A stretch of 64,000 bases of DNA, from the NCBI GenBank assembly GCA_000827265.1, contig KN834749.1, positions 1,353,500-1,417,499 on the forward strand, written 5' to 3'. Shown here piece after piece: positions 9,539 through 20,538 of the stretch (the stretch's first letter is position 1; each line of letters opens with the position of its first letter). A program made the translations under genes and the position numbers. The notes under the pieces were generated by a model. It had not been told where the DNA came from. It saw only the letters and a list, made by a program, of their open reading frames with translations, and made no database searches. This DNA comes from Collybiopsis luxurians FD-317 M1. Taxonomy: Eukaryota > Basidiomycota > Agaricomycetes > Agaricales > Omphalotaceae.

Positions 9539-12500
9539 ATGGTCGTCCGTTCGCAGTCTTCAGCGGCTGGTGTTCTCGCTCTTTTGTCAGAGCCAGATCC
9601 TGTATTCAAGCAACATGCATTGAAGTCGCTCAATACATTGGTACCACGGTTTTGGGCTGAGATTTCGGAGCACATTGCTCTTATGTCTGTGTTCCACGTT
9701 CTTTTCCTCGCGAATTTCTTCCAATATGTCTTTCAGTGAATCCTTGTATGACAGTGATGAAATGCCCAAAGAAGCCCGTGATTCGGCAGCCCTTCTCGCT
9801 AGCAAAGTTTATTATTTCCTCGGAGAGTATGCAGAATCCCTCTCGTTTGCGCTGGGAGCCGGAAGCGCGTTCGAAGCTGAATCTCGCGTCCCCGGCTCAG
9901 AAGAGTATGTGGAAACTGTCATGTGTATGTGGCCTAGTCGTATCTTCGTCATCATTTCTGCTTATGTCTCGACTATATCATAGCAATGGCGATTGACAAG
10001 TATATTGAATTATGCACCGAGGGACAGACGAACGGAAAACAGGAGAAAATTGATCCCCGTCTGCAGCGTATTATTGAAAACATCTTTATGCGCTGCATTT
10101 CTGAAGGAGAATATAAACAGGTTTAGCGAGCTTGACTATTAAGTTGATTATACGCTGACCTTATAACTCTAGGCTGTTGGAATTGCTTTGGAGTCCAACC
10201 GACTGGACATTATTTCTAAAATATACGAACAAACGCACGATACTTCCATCCTTTCTTATGCTATGGAAGCCGTGATTGACTCGGGATTCTCATTATCGTA
10301 TCGAGATACTGTTCTGCGTTTCCTCTATCCTCAATTTCCTCGACCAACTGCCGGTGATGGGTCAGCACTTGCACACGCACTCACCCGGTTACTGGTGACC
10401 TTGGGCGATCCATCTCTGACAGTTCCGCTATTAGAATCGCTCGTACCTAAAGAGAAACTCCTTGCCTATCAGTTTGCGTTCGATCTTGTGGAAGGAGGAG
10501 CTAGAGACTACCTGGATCTTGTCCGAACACAACTTCCTGCCGGTGATGATGTATGTGCAGCAGTTCGTCCGAAAATATTGACTAAGATCAGTTTCAGGCT
10601 ACTAAGCAGGTTTTCGACAAGATACGGAGTATCTTAACTGGCCAGGAGTCCGTTAAACTGTATCTAGAGTTCTTGAAACGAAACAATCACGTTGACACTC
10701 TCATTCTAAAGCATACGAAGGTGTGCATCATGCTACCTGTCTCAATATAGGCCTTTTGAAATTTTTTTTTTTGATTTCAGGACTCTCTGGAACCTCGTTC
10801 GTCGATATATCATACGGCTCTGACACTGCAAAATGCGTTCATGCATTCAGGTACGACGTCCGACCAATTCCTTCGCGACAATCTGGAATGGTTGGGTCTT
10901 GCGTCCAACTGGTCCAAGTTTTCTGCTACCGCCGGTTTGGGTGTTATTCACAAGGGTTACTACGAGCAAGGGATGACGATTCTTGGACCTTATCTTCCTC
11001 AGAACGGTAGCGAAAGCAGCATTCCTGGAGCTGCGTACTCAGAGGGCGGTGCACTATATGCATTGGGTTTAATCAACGCTGGATGCGGCACCGAGATTTC
11101 TGGTTTCCTGAGAGATGCATTACGCTCCGCACAGGGGGAAGTTGTTCAACATGGTGCAGCTTTGGGCTTGGGAATTGCTGGAATGGGTTCCAAGAACCTG
11201 GAGACATTTGAGGATCTTAAAAATGTTCTCTTTATGGATTCTGCCGTCGCTGGTGAGGCTTCTGGGTATGCCATGGGTTTGATCATGCTCGGTACCGCCG
11301 CGGCAGATTCAGTGCGCGAAATGTTATCGTATGCCCGCGAAACCCAGCACGAGAAGATAATACGTGGCCTTGCGATCGGCATTGCTTTCGTTTTCTACGG
11401 TCGTCAAGAGGAAGCTGATCAGACTGTGAAGGAGCTACTGGCCGAGACGGTTAGTTAAACGGATTCTGCGAGTGCTGTTTCAGCTAAAACTCAATGGTTC
11501 TAGGATCCAATCTTGCGTTACGGGGGTGTGTACACACTCGCGCTCGCATATGCGGGCACTTCCAACAACGATGCTGTCCGTCAGTTGCTGCACATCGCCG
11601 TTTCGGATGTTTCGGACGACGTACGACGGGCAGCGGTGACTTCTCTAGCGTTTCTGTTATTCAAGAACCCGAGCCAAGTGCCGCGCATAGTGCAACTCTT
11701 GAGCGAAAGCTACAATCCTCACGTACGTTGTGGCGCTACGCTTGCGCTCGGTATTGCTTGTGCCGGTACTGGATTGCAAGTAAGTTTTTTTCGCCGAGTG
11801 TGCTTTTTGACTGGGCATTCATTTTCTGTGTAGGACGCCATCGAAATTTTGGAGCCTATGACCAAAGATAGTGTCGACTTTGTTCGACAAGGCGCCTTTA
11901 TTGCTCTTGGGATGATTCTTCTTGAGCAGTCCGAAGCATCCTCTCCGGCTTTGGCATCCACTCGTTCTCTTTATAGCAAAATTGTCGCCGACAAGCACGA
12001 AGATCCCATGGCTAAATTTGGAGCAGCCCTAGGTCAGGGGCTGATCGATGCTGGTGGCCGAAATGTGACAATCAACCTTCAAAGCCGAGCAGGAAGCAGA
12101 AACACGAACGCAATCGTTGGCATGGTCATGTTTTGTCAATTTTGGTACTGGTACCCGCTCGCCCATTGCGCCTGTCTAGCCTTTGAGCCTACGTGCTTGA
12201 TCGGCTTGGATGATGATTTGAAGGTTCACCGATCCCTGTTCTCCAAACGCCTCGATATTAACCCCAAAACAGGTTCCCAAATTTGAGTTCACTTCGAACG
12301 CGAAGCCAAGCTTGTTTGCCTACCCTCCTACCACACCACCTCCAAAGAAAGAGGCTGTTACCAAAGTCGCGACCGCGGTGCTGTCGACAACTGCTAAGGT
12401 CAAGGCTAGAGAGAAAAAGAAAGCTGCTGCCGAAGGCGACGCGATGGACACAGTAAGCTGCCCGGACCCAAGCACTTTCACTTTCAGTTCGCTAACTGCC

Positions 12501-13091
12501 ACACGATAGGACGAGAAGCCTGAAATGAAGAATGAAGGTGATGGCGATGTGGAAATGAAGACGGAAGGGGCGCCAAAATGTAATTTTTTTAAATTTTACC
12601 GCGAACAGGTGCCTCACCGTTATTTTAGCGATCAAAAAGAAGGAACCATCTTTCGAACTGCTGGCCAATCTTTCTCGAGTAACCCCAGCTCAGATCGCAT
12701 ATATTACTTTCCCTGCCGATGGAAAATACCAGCCTGTACGGGCGGTCACCGTCAAGCCTGCTTCAAGTCGAACAGTAAAGACCTTTAAACATACTGAGGA
12801 AAAGGCCGCTGGAGGTGGCGGTATCTTGATCTTAGTAGATCGACACCCTGAGGTAGAGGCCGAATTCATCCAACTTGAAACAGCACAACAACCACCATCA
12901 CCCGGAGCCATTCCATCCGCTAATGGTGATGCCCCACGACCTATTGAATCTGGTCCTCACATAGCTCTAGATGAGAGTGCCCCCGAGGCAGATGCACCGT
13001 CGGCCTTCGAGGTGAGGTTTTGAAAAATAAATATTAACACCTGTTGTTGACTTCTTTTCGTTTCAAGTACCCATTTGATAATGATAATTAG
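9539..13091 (+). CDS. RPN2: 26S proteasome regulatory subunit Rpn2 (PSMD1)
   Basis: Largest scaffold subunit of the proteasome 19S base; it carries the Rpn13 ubiquitin receptor and contacts Rpt subunits. The start at 9539 gives [20 protein letters not shown], matching the Rpn2 N-terminus. The helical region follows ([34 protein letters not shown]), then the PC-repeat solenoid ([72 protein letters not shown]). A Lys/Ala/Glu-rich acidic linker is typical. The terminal frame seems to stop at 13023, but a GTGAGG donor after 13011 and CAAG acceptor at 13067 give a last exon YPFDNDN and TAG (13089-13091). This creates an F-E-Y tail, the known Rpn13-docking motif. Introns are short throughout, about ten in all. 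Confidence 0.93.
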
Positions 13092-13260
13092 TTACCGTTG
13101 TATCTTCCTTTTTTTCCCCGTAATACCGATGTGACGTTCTATCTGTTTCCGGCCCCCATTATTGTCAATCTCAGTCAGCAGGTGCCATTACTTTCTCATG
13201 TTCCATTGCTGATTCCGAGCTGAGAAAATACTCCTTTCTCCATTACCACCACGAGCAACG

Positions 13261-14441
13261 ATGGGTATTCGAGTAGCGATTCTGGATGACTATCAACAAG
13301 TCGCTTTGACGTCCGCAGACTGGTCGGCTATTTCTGATCAAGTGGATATCGATGTTTTCACAGATACTCTGGCCGATGAAGATGATTTGGTAAAGAGACT
13401 TGAGCCTTATGAAATTGTGTGCGCCATGCGGGAACGCACAAAATTCTTTTCTTCACTGCTGGATCGGTTGCCCAATTTGAAGTACGTTGGATGGATTCAT
13501 CAAAATTCTACTCTTAAGTTCCTCCGATCAGGCTCATTGCCACTACAGGGATGGTAAATCGTGGCATCGATGTGGCGTATTGCAAAAGAAAAGGCATTTA
13601 CGTTTCTGGAACTGGAGGAGGCGGAAACTCGACTGTCGAACTAATTTGGGCTTTGGTTTGTTTAATAAACTTTCCAGACTCCTTACCAGGAACTAAGTGG
13701 GCTTTAGATCATGAGCGTTACTCGATACATCGTCACCGAGCACATGAATATCAAGTCTCGCAATCCCCAGTGGCAAACGGTGGTTCCCATGGGCCTCTCT
13801 GGAGCGACCTTGGGTTTGATTGGCGCGGGAAGACTAGGTTCAGCAGTTGCCAAGGTAAGGTTTTCTTCCAGAGTTAACCCTACGCACCGATAATACGGAA
13901 CACATAGATTGCCAAAGTGTTTAATATGAAAGTGATTGGATGGTCTCCGAATCTTACACCAGACCGCGCTGCTCAGGCAGGCGTAGAATTTGTCGCATCG
14001 AAGGAAGAACTCTTGAAGCAGAGTGATATTGTATCAGTCCATTTAGTGCTTTCTGACAAGACGAAGCATATTATACGGGCAACGGATTTCAATCTAATGA
14101 AACCGTCGGCATTTATTATCAATACGTCTCGAGGACCTCTTATTGATGAAGAAGCCCTCATCGAAGCTCTGAAGAACAAGAAAATCAGAGGAGCTGGTTT
14201 GGATGTTTTTGATCAAGAACCGCTTCCTCTGGATCACCCATTAAGAGTCCTGGACAATGTTACGCTTTCTCCCCACAACGGATATGTCAATGATACCAAC
14301 TACAGGGTAGGGTCATTATCGATGGGCTGACGACAGTTTGTAACTATTTCTGATATTTATTTCCAGGTATTCTGGACACAGACTGTGGAAAACATTCAAT
14401 CATATCTAGAAGAAGGAAAGCCACGCTTGCAGCTACAGTAA
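13261..14441 (+). CDS. D-isomer-specific 2-hydroxyacid dehydrogenase family protein
   Basis: Predicted NAD(P)-dependent oxidoreductase of the phosphoglycerate dehydrogenase/hydroxypyruvate reductase superfamily; the substrate cannot be told from sequence. The N-terminus MGIRVAILDDYQQVAL is the usual basidiomycete form. The first intron joins LPNLK to LIATTGMVNRGID. The nucleotide-binding site is GLIGAGRLGSAVAK. Catalytic elements include NTSRGPLIDEEALIEAL (Arg of the family signature), GAGLDVFDQEPLP (Glu) and SPHNGY (His). Stop TAA is at 14439-14441 after a final exon starting VFWTQTVENI. Predicted length is about 350 residues, complete for the family. It follows RPN2 on the same strand. Confidence 0.85.
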
Positions 14442-14629
14442 AGACTTTGTGTACATATGTACAGTAGGACTACTGATATCCCAATTTGGATCCGAAAGTC
14501 ACGTGCTTGTCAGTCACAGTCACGCTGTAAATATTCCTCAACTGAGAGAGACCGTCACTTTTCCATTTCTTTCAAGTTCCACATTGACAGACACTTTTAG
14601 GCCACTCGTTGTAATCTCACACTCAACCA

Positions 14630-16534
14630 ATGGATCCTGAATCCCGAACTACCAAAGCACGCAGAGAGGGTATATTCTTTTCAATCTCTTATCTGCAGAT
14701 GTAACTGACGCGTTTACCTCGATAGCCTACAAGGCCAAAGGTGCCCTCAAACAAGACGATCTTAGACGTCGTCGCGAAGAGCAACAGGTCGAGATTCGAC
14801 GACAAAAGCGAGAAGAGAATATCTCCAAACGAAGGAATTTCCTGCCTTCCACAGGAGCGGATTCTGATGAAGAGGTCATCAGTGGCAATTGGGAGGATCC
14901 CGTACGTTTCTCATCGATTCCGATGTGAATTTTCGTGTCTCTTACCGCTCCTTCTCTTTTATTGTGCCAGCTGGCCGATGAGATGATCGGTGGTGTCTTC
15001 TCCGATGATCCTCAGCAACAGTTGGACGCGACCACCAAGTTCCGAAAGCTTCTCTCGAAAGAGCGAAACCCGCCCATCGAACGTGTGATTGAGTGTGGTG
15101 TTGTACCTCGGTTTGTCGAGTTCTTAAAAACTGGTCATTCCATGCTGCAGGTTCATACCATTTATTTTTTTTCTGCTACCAGCGATCATTCTGATTTGTC
15201 TCCATAGTTTGAAGCTGCTTGGGCTTTGACTAACATTGCATCCGGCACTGCAGAACATACCCAAGTCGTTATCAACGCGCAAGCTGTTCCGGAATTTATC
15301 AATCTGCTGTCATCTTCGGTTCTCGACGTCCGAGAGCAAGCCGTTTGGGCCCTTGGTAATATTGCTGGTGATAGTCCCCAATGTCGGGATTATGTCCTTC
15401 AGCAAGGCGCTCTCCGGCCTTTACTGACTCTTTTGAGCGAACACCACAAATTGAGCATGCTACGGAATGCTACTTGGACTCTCAGTAACTTCTGCCGTGG
15501 AAAGTCCCCTCAGCCTGACTGGGAATTGGTTAGTTGGTTGGTTCATCAGTCCCACCCCGACGCTGAACGTTTCCTTTTTTTTCAAAGATCTCCCCAGCAC
15601 TCACTGTTTTGACCAAGCTCATCTACTCCCTTGATGACGAGATCCTGATTGACGCTTGCTGGGCAATCTCGTACCTCTCAGATGGCTCCAATGATAAAAT
15701 CCAAGCCGTTATCGAATCTGGCGTTTGCAGGCGTCTTGTCGAGCTTTTGATGCACAACTCCACCTCAGTCCAAACTCCTGCTCTTCGATCTGTTGGTAAC
15801 ATAGTTACTGGAGATGATCTTCAGACTCAGGTCGTGATTGCCTCTGGTGCTCTGCCGGCCCTGCTCTCTCTCCTCTCTTCACCGAAAGATGGCATTCGGA
15901 AGGAAGCATGTTGGACCATCTCTAATATCACGGCTGGATCCCCTCCTCAGATCCAAGCCGTCATTGACGCGAACATCATCCCTCCGCTTATAAACATTCT
16001 ACAGAATGCGGATTTCAAGACGAGAAAGGAAGCTTGCTGGGCTATCTCGAATGCCACATCCGGTGGTCTGCAGGAGCCATCCCAGATTCGATATCTCGTC
16101 AGCCAGGGCTGTATCAAACCTCTTTGTGACCTCCTTACGATGATGGACAACAAAGTCATCCAGGTTGCGCTTGACGGTCTCGACAACATCTTGAAGGTTG
16201 GTGAGATGGACAAGACTGCTGCAGGTCCAGGTGCTGCCAATCAGTATGCAGTATATGTGGAAGAAGCTGGTGGAATGGTCACGATTCATAACCTACAACA
16301 GCACGATAACTTGGACATTTATAAGAAGGCTTTCAATATCATGGACAAATACTTCCCTGATGACGAGGAGGTGGAGGCCACTATCGCAGCTCCTGCTGTC
16401 GATTCCTCAGGCCAGTTTGCTGTAGGTCTCTCGTTGGTTGATTTTTACAATCTTTTGAAAAATTTACCTCTTGACAGTTCCATTCCGATGTTTCTACGCC
16501 CCAAGGTGGATTCAGCTTTGGACAGCAGCAGTAG
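14630..16534 (+). CDS. SRP1: Importin subunit alpha (karyopherin alpha)
   Basis: Adaptor that binds classical nuclear localisation signals and importin beta. The N-terminus has a basic importin-beta-binding region ([37 protein letters not shown]). About ten armadillo repeats follow with the NLS-contacting W and N array ([89 protein letters not shown]). The C-terminal acidic segment [11 protein letters not shown] precedes the last intron, after which [11 protein letters not shown] ends in TAG at 16532-16534. Predicted length about 530 residues is normal. All key repeats are intact. Confidence 0.95.
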
Positions 16535-16769
16535 AGTGAGGCAAAGGTTGCTAGGCTCCGATATCTTCCATTTTTCCAGGTTAACGTTGTTCTAAATTTC
16601 TGCTGTCCACCTGCGTTTTAAATACAATTGCCTTTGTATCCTTTCCAAAAGAACCCAGTTTTTACCCTCCTCATTACAATGTCTTCATATCTAGCTACAT
16701 ACGATATGCAACAATTTTGCCTCATCGAACAAAGTGGTGTGAAAATAATTTGACTGGCGCTTATGTAGC

Positions 16770-17255
16770 ATGGCTTCGCAAGTACTACCACTAGGTCGGG
16801 ATCTATGCACAATATCCGCAAAGTCCTTATTAATTCTTACTTTGCAATTACTCGCAGAACTGATTGACAAATGTATCGGCTCTCGGATCTGGGTTGTGAT
16901 GAAGAGTGAACGCGAATTTACTGGGACATTGCTTGGTTTCGATGATTTCGTCAGTGAGTTAAGTTCTCAAGTCTTCCCCATTGCTTCGCTGACCGCTTTA
17001 CTCAGACATGGTTCTTGAAGATGTCACAGAATAGTAAGCCTTTCCTGAAGAGCCCCGACCGACAGTACACCCACAATCAGACGGCTGTTTAGTGAAATAA
17101 CTGCGCAGGGAACAAAAAAGACCAAGCTGGCACAGACACTTCTGAATGGAAATAATATTTGTATGGTGCGATTCATATATCTTTTGTTGCGTAGAAATTT
17201 CTACTAACTAACTATTCAGCTAATTCCTGGGAGTGATGGACCAGAAGGATCGTAG
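16770..17255 (+). CDS. LSM5: U6 snRNA-associated Sm-like protein LSm5
   Basis: Ring subunit of the LSm1-7 (cytoplasmic mRNA decay) and LSm2-8 (U6 snRNA) complexes. Exon 1 gives MASQVLPL, then a short intron leads to ELIDKCIGSRIWVVMKSERE and FTGTLLGFDDFV (Sm1 motif). Further exons give MVLEDVTEYEIT, AQGTKKTKLAQ, then LLNGNNICMLIPG (Sm2 motif, with NGNNI) and the tail SDGPEGS, stop TAG at 17253-17255. Four or five exons encode about 85 residues, so introns make up nearly half the gene. Length and motif spacing fit LSm5 specifically. Confidence 0.93.
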
Positions 17256-17282
17256 CAGTTGTCCGTTGTATATAGAGTAGTA

Positions 17283-17290
17283 TCACGTGA
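17283..17290. promoter_or_regulatory. TCACGTGA palindrome upstream of mitochondrial bS16
   Basis: Perfect 8-bp CACGTG-core palindrome 48 bp before the MRPS16 start codon, inside the 82-bp gap after LSM5. The identical 8-mer lies in the COX13/RPN2 promoter at 9471-9478. Binding by a Cbf1-type factor is inference. Confidence 0.4.
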
Positions 17291-17337
17291 TGAGAGCTGG
17301 CTGGTGAAAATTGAGTTTTGGACTTTGGATTTCGACC

Positions 17338-17766
17338 ATGCCTATCCGACTTCGTCTTTCCGTTCATGGAACTCGCCACGACCGAGTTTTCCACTTGGTT
17401 GCTATAAACCAACGCACAAGACGCGACGGAAAACCCACTGAGCTTCTGGGTATCTATGATCCTCGTGTAAAACCCGGAGGAAAGAATCACAAAACGATGG
17501 AATGGAGTGTTGGCAGAATCAGATACTGGCTAGATGTCGGCGCTTCACCAAGTAAATCAGTCGTTAAACTACTCACTTTGGTGCGTAACAATATTTTCTT
17601 CTCATACAGCGTGGTTCTAAGTCTAGTATCACGGTAGGGAAACATTCTCAAGCCTGGTTCACCCTATCATCCTAAATCAACCAGTACAGCTTCCCCTTCC
17701 TCTTCCTCGGCGGCTTCCGAACCGAAAGGCTCATCATCTTCCTCACCCGCCTCCGAAGGTTTATAG
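17338..17766 (+). CDS. MRPS16: Mitochondrial small ribosomal subunit protein bS16m
   Basis: Homologue of bacterial S16, a mitochondrial ribosome assembly protein. The start at 17338 gives MPIRLRLSVHGTRHDRVFHL followed by VAINQRTRRDGKPTELLGIY and the conserved DP, WSVGRIRYWLDVGASPSKSV and KLLTL. One intron with a GTGCGT donor leads to GNILKPGSPYHPK and a low-complexity Ser/Ala/Pro tail absent from the bacterial protein, ending in TAG at 17764-17766. About 118 residues. It needs no long presequence because the S16 N-terminus itself is basic. It is tail-to-tail with the acyl-CoA-binding gene, with only 35 bp between stops. Confidence 0.92.
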
Positions 17767-17801
17767 CAGAGCCGTTGTACGCATTAAAAGCGAGCAATAC
17801 G

Positions 17802-18644
17802 TCAACAGGACAGCAGTTGAACAATTTGCTCGTGCCCAGCAGTTTGGGCTAGTTCCAGAGGTGTCAACTCATCTGGATCCTATATAAAATACATTTTAAT
17901 CCTTCAGGCTCATAAATAAGCCCTATTTACCTTTATGGAAATATCAACACCCTTCGCGAGTAATAGACGTACCATATCAGCGTTTCCTCGGTCACAAGCA
18001 AGATGAAGAGGTGTATATCCCTAGTGTAAACTATTAGAAAGAACAAGAATCAACCGTTTGAAACTCACAAACTCATCCAGAGCGTTCAGATTGATTTCCG
18101 GGTGGAGAGAGATAAGATTTTCCAGCTTTTGAACATCTCCGGCGATTGCCAGTCCGTGGAGGCTGTCGTCAGTCTCGGTCTCCGGTGCTGCCATAGAGCT
18201 AACGCTGACTCCCAGTCCTCCTCCTCCTCCTCCATGGCTTTTAACAGAGTCGGAATCGTCCCATATGTCCTCATCTTCTGCTTCATTCTCATTTTTCGGA
18301 GAGCCGGTAAGTCCAGGTTGCCATCCCAGATCGCGCGCAATCTCGAGATATCGATTTTCTGCCTCTGCAACACTGTGATAACGTTTACCTGCTGCGTCCC
18401 ATGCGTCCCATTTCGCGCGTCCGGTCATGTCAAATATCGATGGACGAGAAACAGTGGGTTGGTGAGAGACTGTCAGCCATTTGAATAATCCGTACAACTA
18501 ACATTCAAAGCAGTTAGGATATACGAAGAACTTGGATCAGGCATATTCAGACACCTCAAGTTTTACGGCGTTCGCAACCTTGGATAACGAGGGAGCGTTT
18601 GAGAGGAACGATGCAGCGTCGTGAAATGAATCGGAAGGCTCCAT
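17802..18644 (-). CDS. Acyl-CoA-binding protein with ankyrin repeats (ACBD6-like)
   Basis: Predicted cytosolic binder of long-chain acyl-CoA with a protein-interaction tail. Exon 1 (start 18644) reads MEPSDSFHDAASFLSNAPSL and continues KVANAVKLE. A 57-nt intron joins to LYGLFKWLTVSHQPTVSRPS and then FDMTGRAKWDAWDAAGKRYH, which contains the ligand-binding Y, K and W pattern of the ACBP helix bundle. An acidic and Gly-rich linker is followed by ankyrin repeats (DDSLHGLAIAGDVQKLENLI, GYTPLHLACDRGNADMVRLL, ELTPLELAQTAGHEQIVQLL). Stop TGA is 17802-17804. The ACB-plus-ankyrin order is that of ACBD6. Confidence 0.88.
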
Positions 18645-18927
18645 AAAAGAATTGATGTGCAAGATTAGCGGCAAGTACTTGAATCATTCAAGTTCCGATT
18701 GGCCTCTGGAAAAGTAACAGATGGTAAAAATTCTGGTTGCTACCCACTCCACCTTTCTGATAAAGCCCTTTACCTATAAAACTTAAACAGGCCGCTTCAA
18801 ACTTGTGATAAATCCTGAGAGTAGAACCCTATCCGAAAAACTACCACACTGACATTTTGCATCCAGGTCAAGAATATAAATATATAGTAGGATAACGCTT
18901 AATCTATAGCAAGAGTCTAGTAATTAA

Positions 18928-20398
18928 TTATACCAATCCAGCCGCCTTCATAGCCTGAAAATAGCATGTTATCAGAAGGAAAAATCATTAGAGCTGAAAT
19001 TTTTACCTGCAGCATCTCAGCACCGATTTTAGCTGGACTATCGGTGACTATAACGCCTGCTTTTGAAAGAGCAGCTACCTTGTCAACAGCAGCACCTGAG
19101 AAACACACTCAGAGTTTGACACTACGTGAGAGAGGCTGCTACCAACCTTTACCGCCAGAAATGATGGCACCGGCGTGCCCCATACGCCTGCCAGGGGGAG
19201 CAGTACGTCCAGCAATGAAACCAACAACTGGTTTAGGGTTGGTTCTAGTTTTGTTGTATTTCTCGAGGTACTCTGCAGCCTCTTCCTCCATTGATCCACC
19301 AATCTCTCCGATAATGACAATACCTGTAAGGAATTCATGTGGATTCTATCTACTAGAGGGTTAAACTTACCCTCAGTGGAAGGATCATCCAAGAAAACCT
19401 TGATGACATCGACATGCTGCGTTCCGGGGAAGGGGTCGCCCCCGATACCAACACAGAGGGACTGGCCAAGTCCGACGTCAGTGGTTTGAGCAACAGCTTC
19501 ATATGTCAGTGTCCCAGAGCGAGATACAATACCTGCAAAACGACATCAATGACAGAAATAGCTTGTGCCCATAAACATACCGATTTTTCCAGGTTTGTGG
19601 ATGTGGCCAGGCTGGATACCCATCTTGCAACCCTGGGGGTTTATGACTATGAGGCATGTCACTCAGGTCGGGAATATCGCTCAAGCTATTGTTAGACGCA
19701 CCTCCAGGGCAATTTGGACCGACAAGGCGAGACTTGGATTGACTCTTTAGGGCTTGCATAACCTGGAGTGTACGCAAAGATAAAAACGCGCTTGTCAGGA
19801 ATATTACATAGGGCGCACCCTAATCTCATCAGCTTGAGGAATACCCTCCGTTATACAGACAATTAATCCAATCTCATTTTCAATTGCCTCAATGATGGCA
19901 TCGGCAGCGGACGGAGGTGGCACGTAGAGCACAGTAGCATCCGGGCTAGTTTCTCTGACGGCCTACGTACATAGTGCTTGAAATCAGCCGACAAGGGGTC
20001 AAGACAGACAGGAACACACCTCTTTCACGTTTCCGAAGACAGGCAGACCAAGATGTGTTTGACCAGCCTTCTTCGGAGAGACGCCTCCCACCATATTCGT
20101 TCCGTATGCCAATGCCTCTTTGGCATGAAAGGTACCCTGCACTCCATCTATTTTAAAATTCGACTTAGTAGAATGCGTTCGAACGACTCACGGTTTTTCC
20201 TGTGAAGCCTTGAATCAAGACTTTGGTATCTTTGTGAATTAAGAGGTTTCGAATGGTATCGTCATAGCTTTTGCGGGCGGCGGATGAGGCGAACGTCCTG
20301 CGTCCAACTAGGAATTTGGGGTGTTAGAGCCAAATAAGCAACGGGGCGCAAGAAAACTGACGGTTACGCGACAGAGATTGTCCAGCTCGACAGAACAT
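18928..20398 (-). CDS. LSC1: Succinyl-CoA ligase alpha subunit, mitochondrial
   Basis: TCA-cycle enzyme subunit converting succinyl-CoA to succinate with nucleotide triphosphate formation in the mitochondrial matrix. The presequence is [12 protein letters not shown], split by an intron from [17 protein letters not shown]. Motifs include [84 protein letters not shown] and [20 protein letters not shown], which includes the phosphorylated catalytic His (GHAGA). C-terminus QAMKAAGLV, stop TAA at 18928-18930. About ten exons give roughly 330 residues, complete. Confidence 0.94.
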
Positions 20399-20538
20399 GG
20401 CGGATCACGACTTGAGTTTTCAAATGTCCGTTTTCGGAAGACTCGGAAGAAAGCAAGTGATTTGTCAGCAACGCTATATATATATATTGGGCTCTGCTAC
20501 GCTATTGACGGTAACTCAATCTACTTAGATGAATGCAC

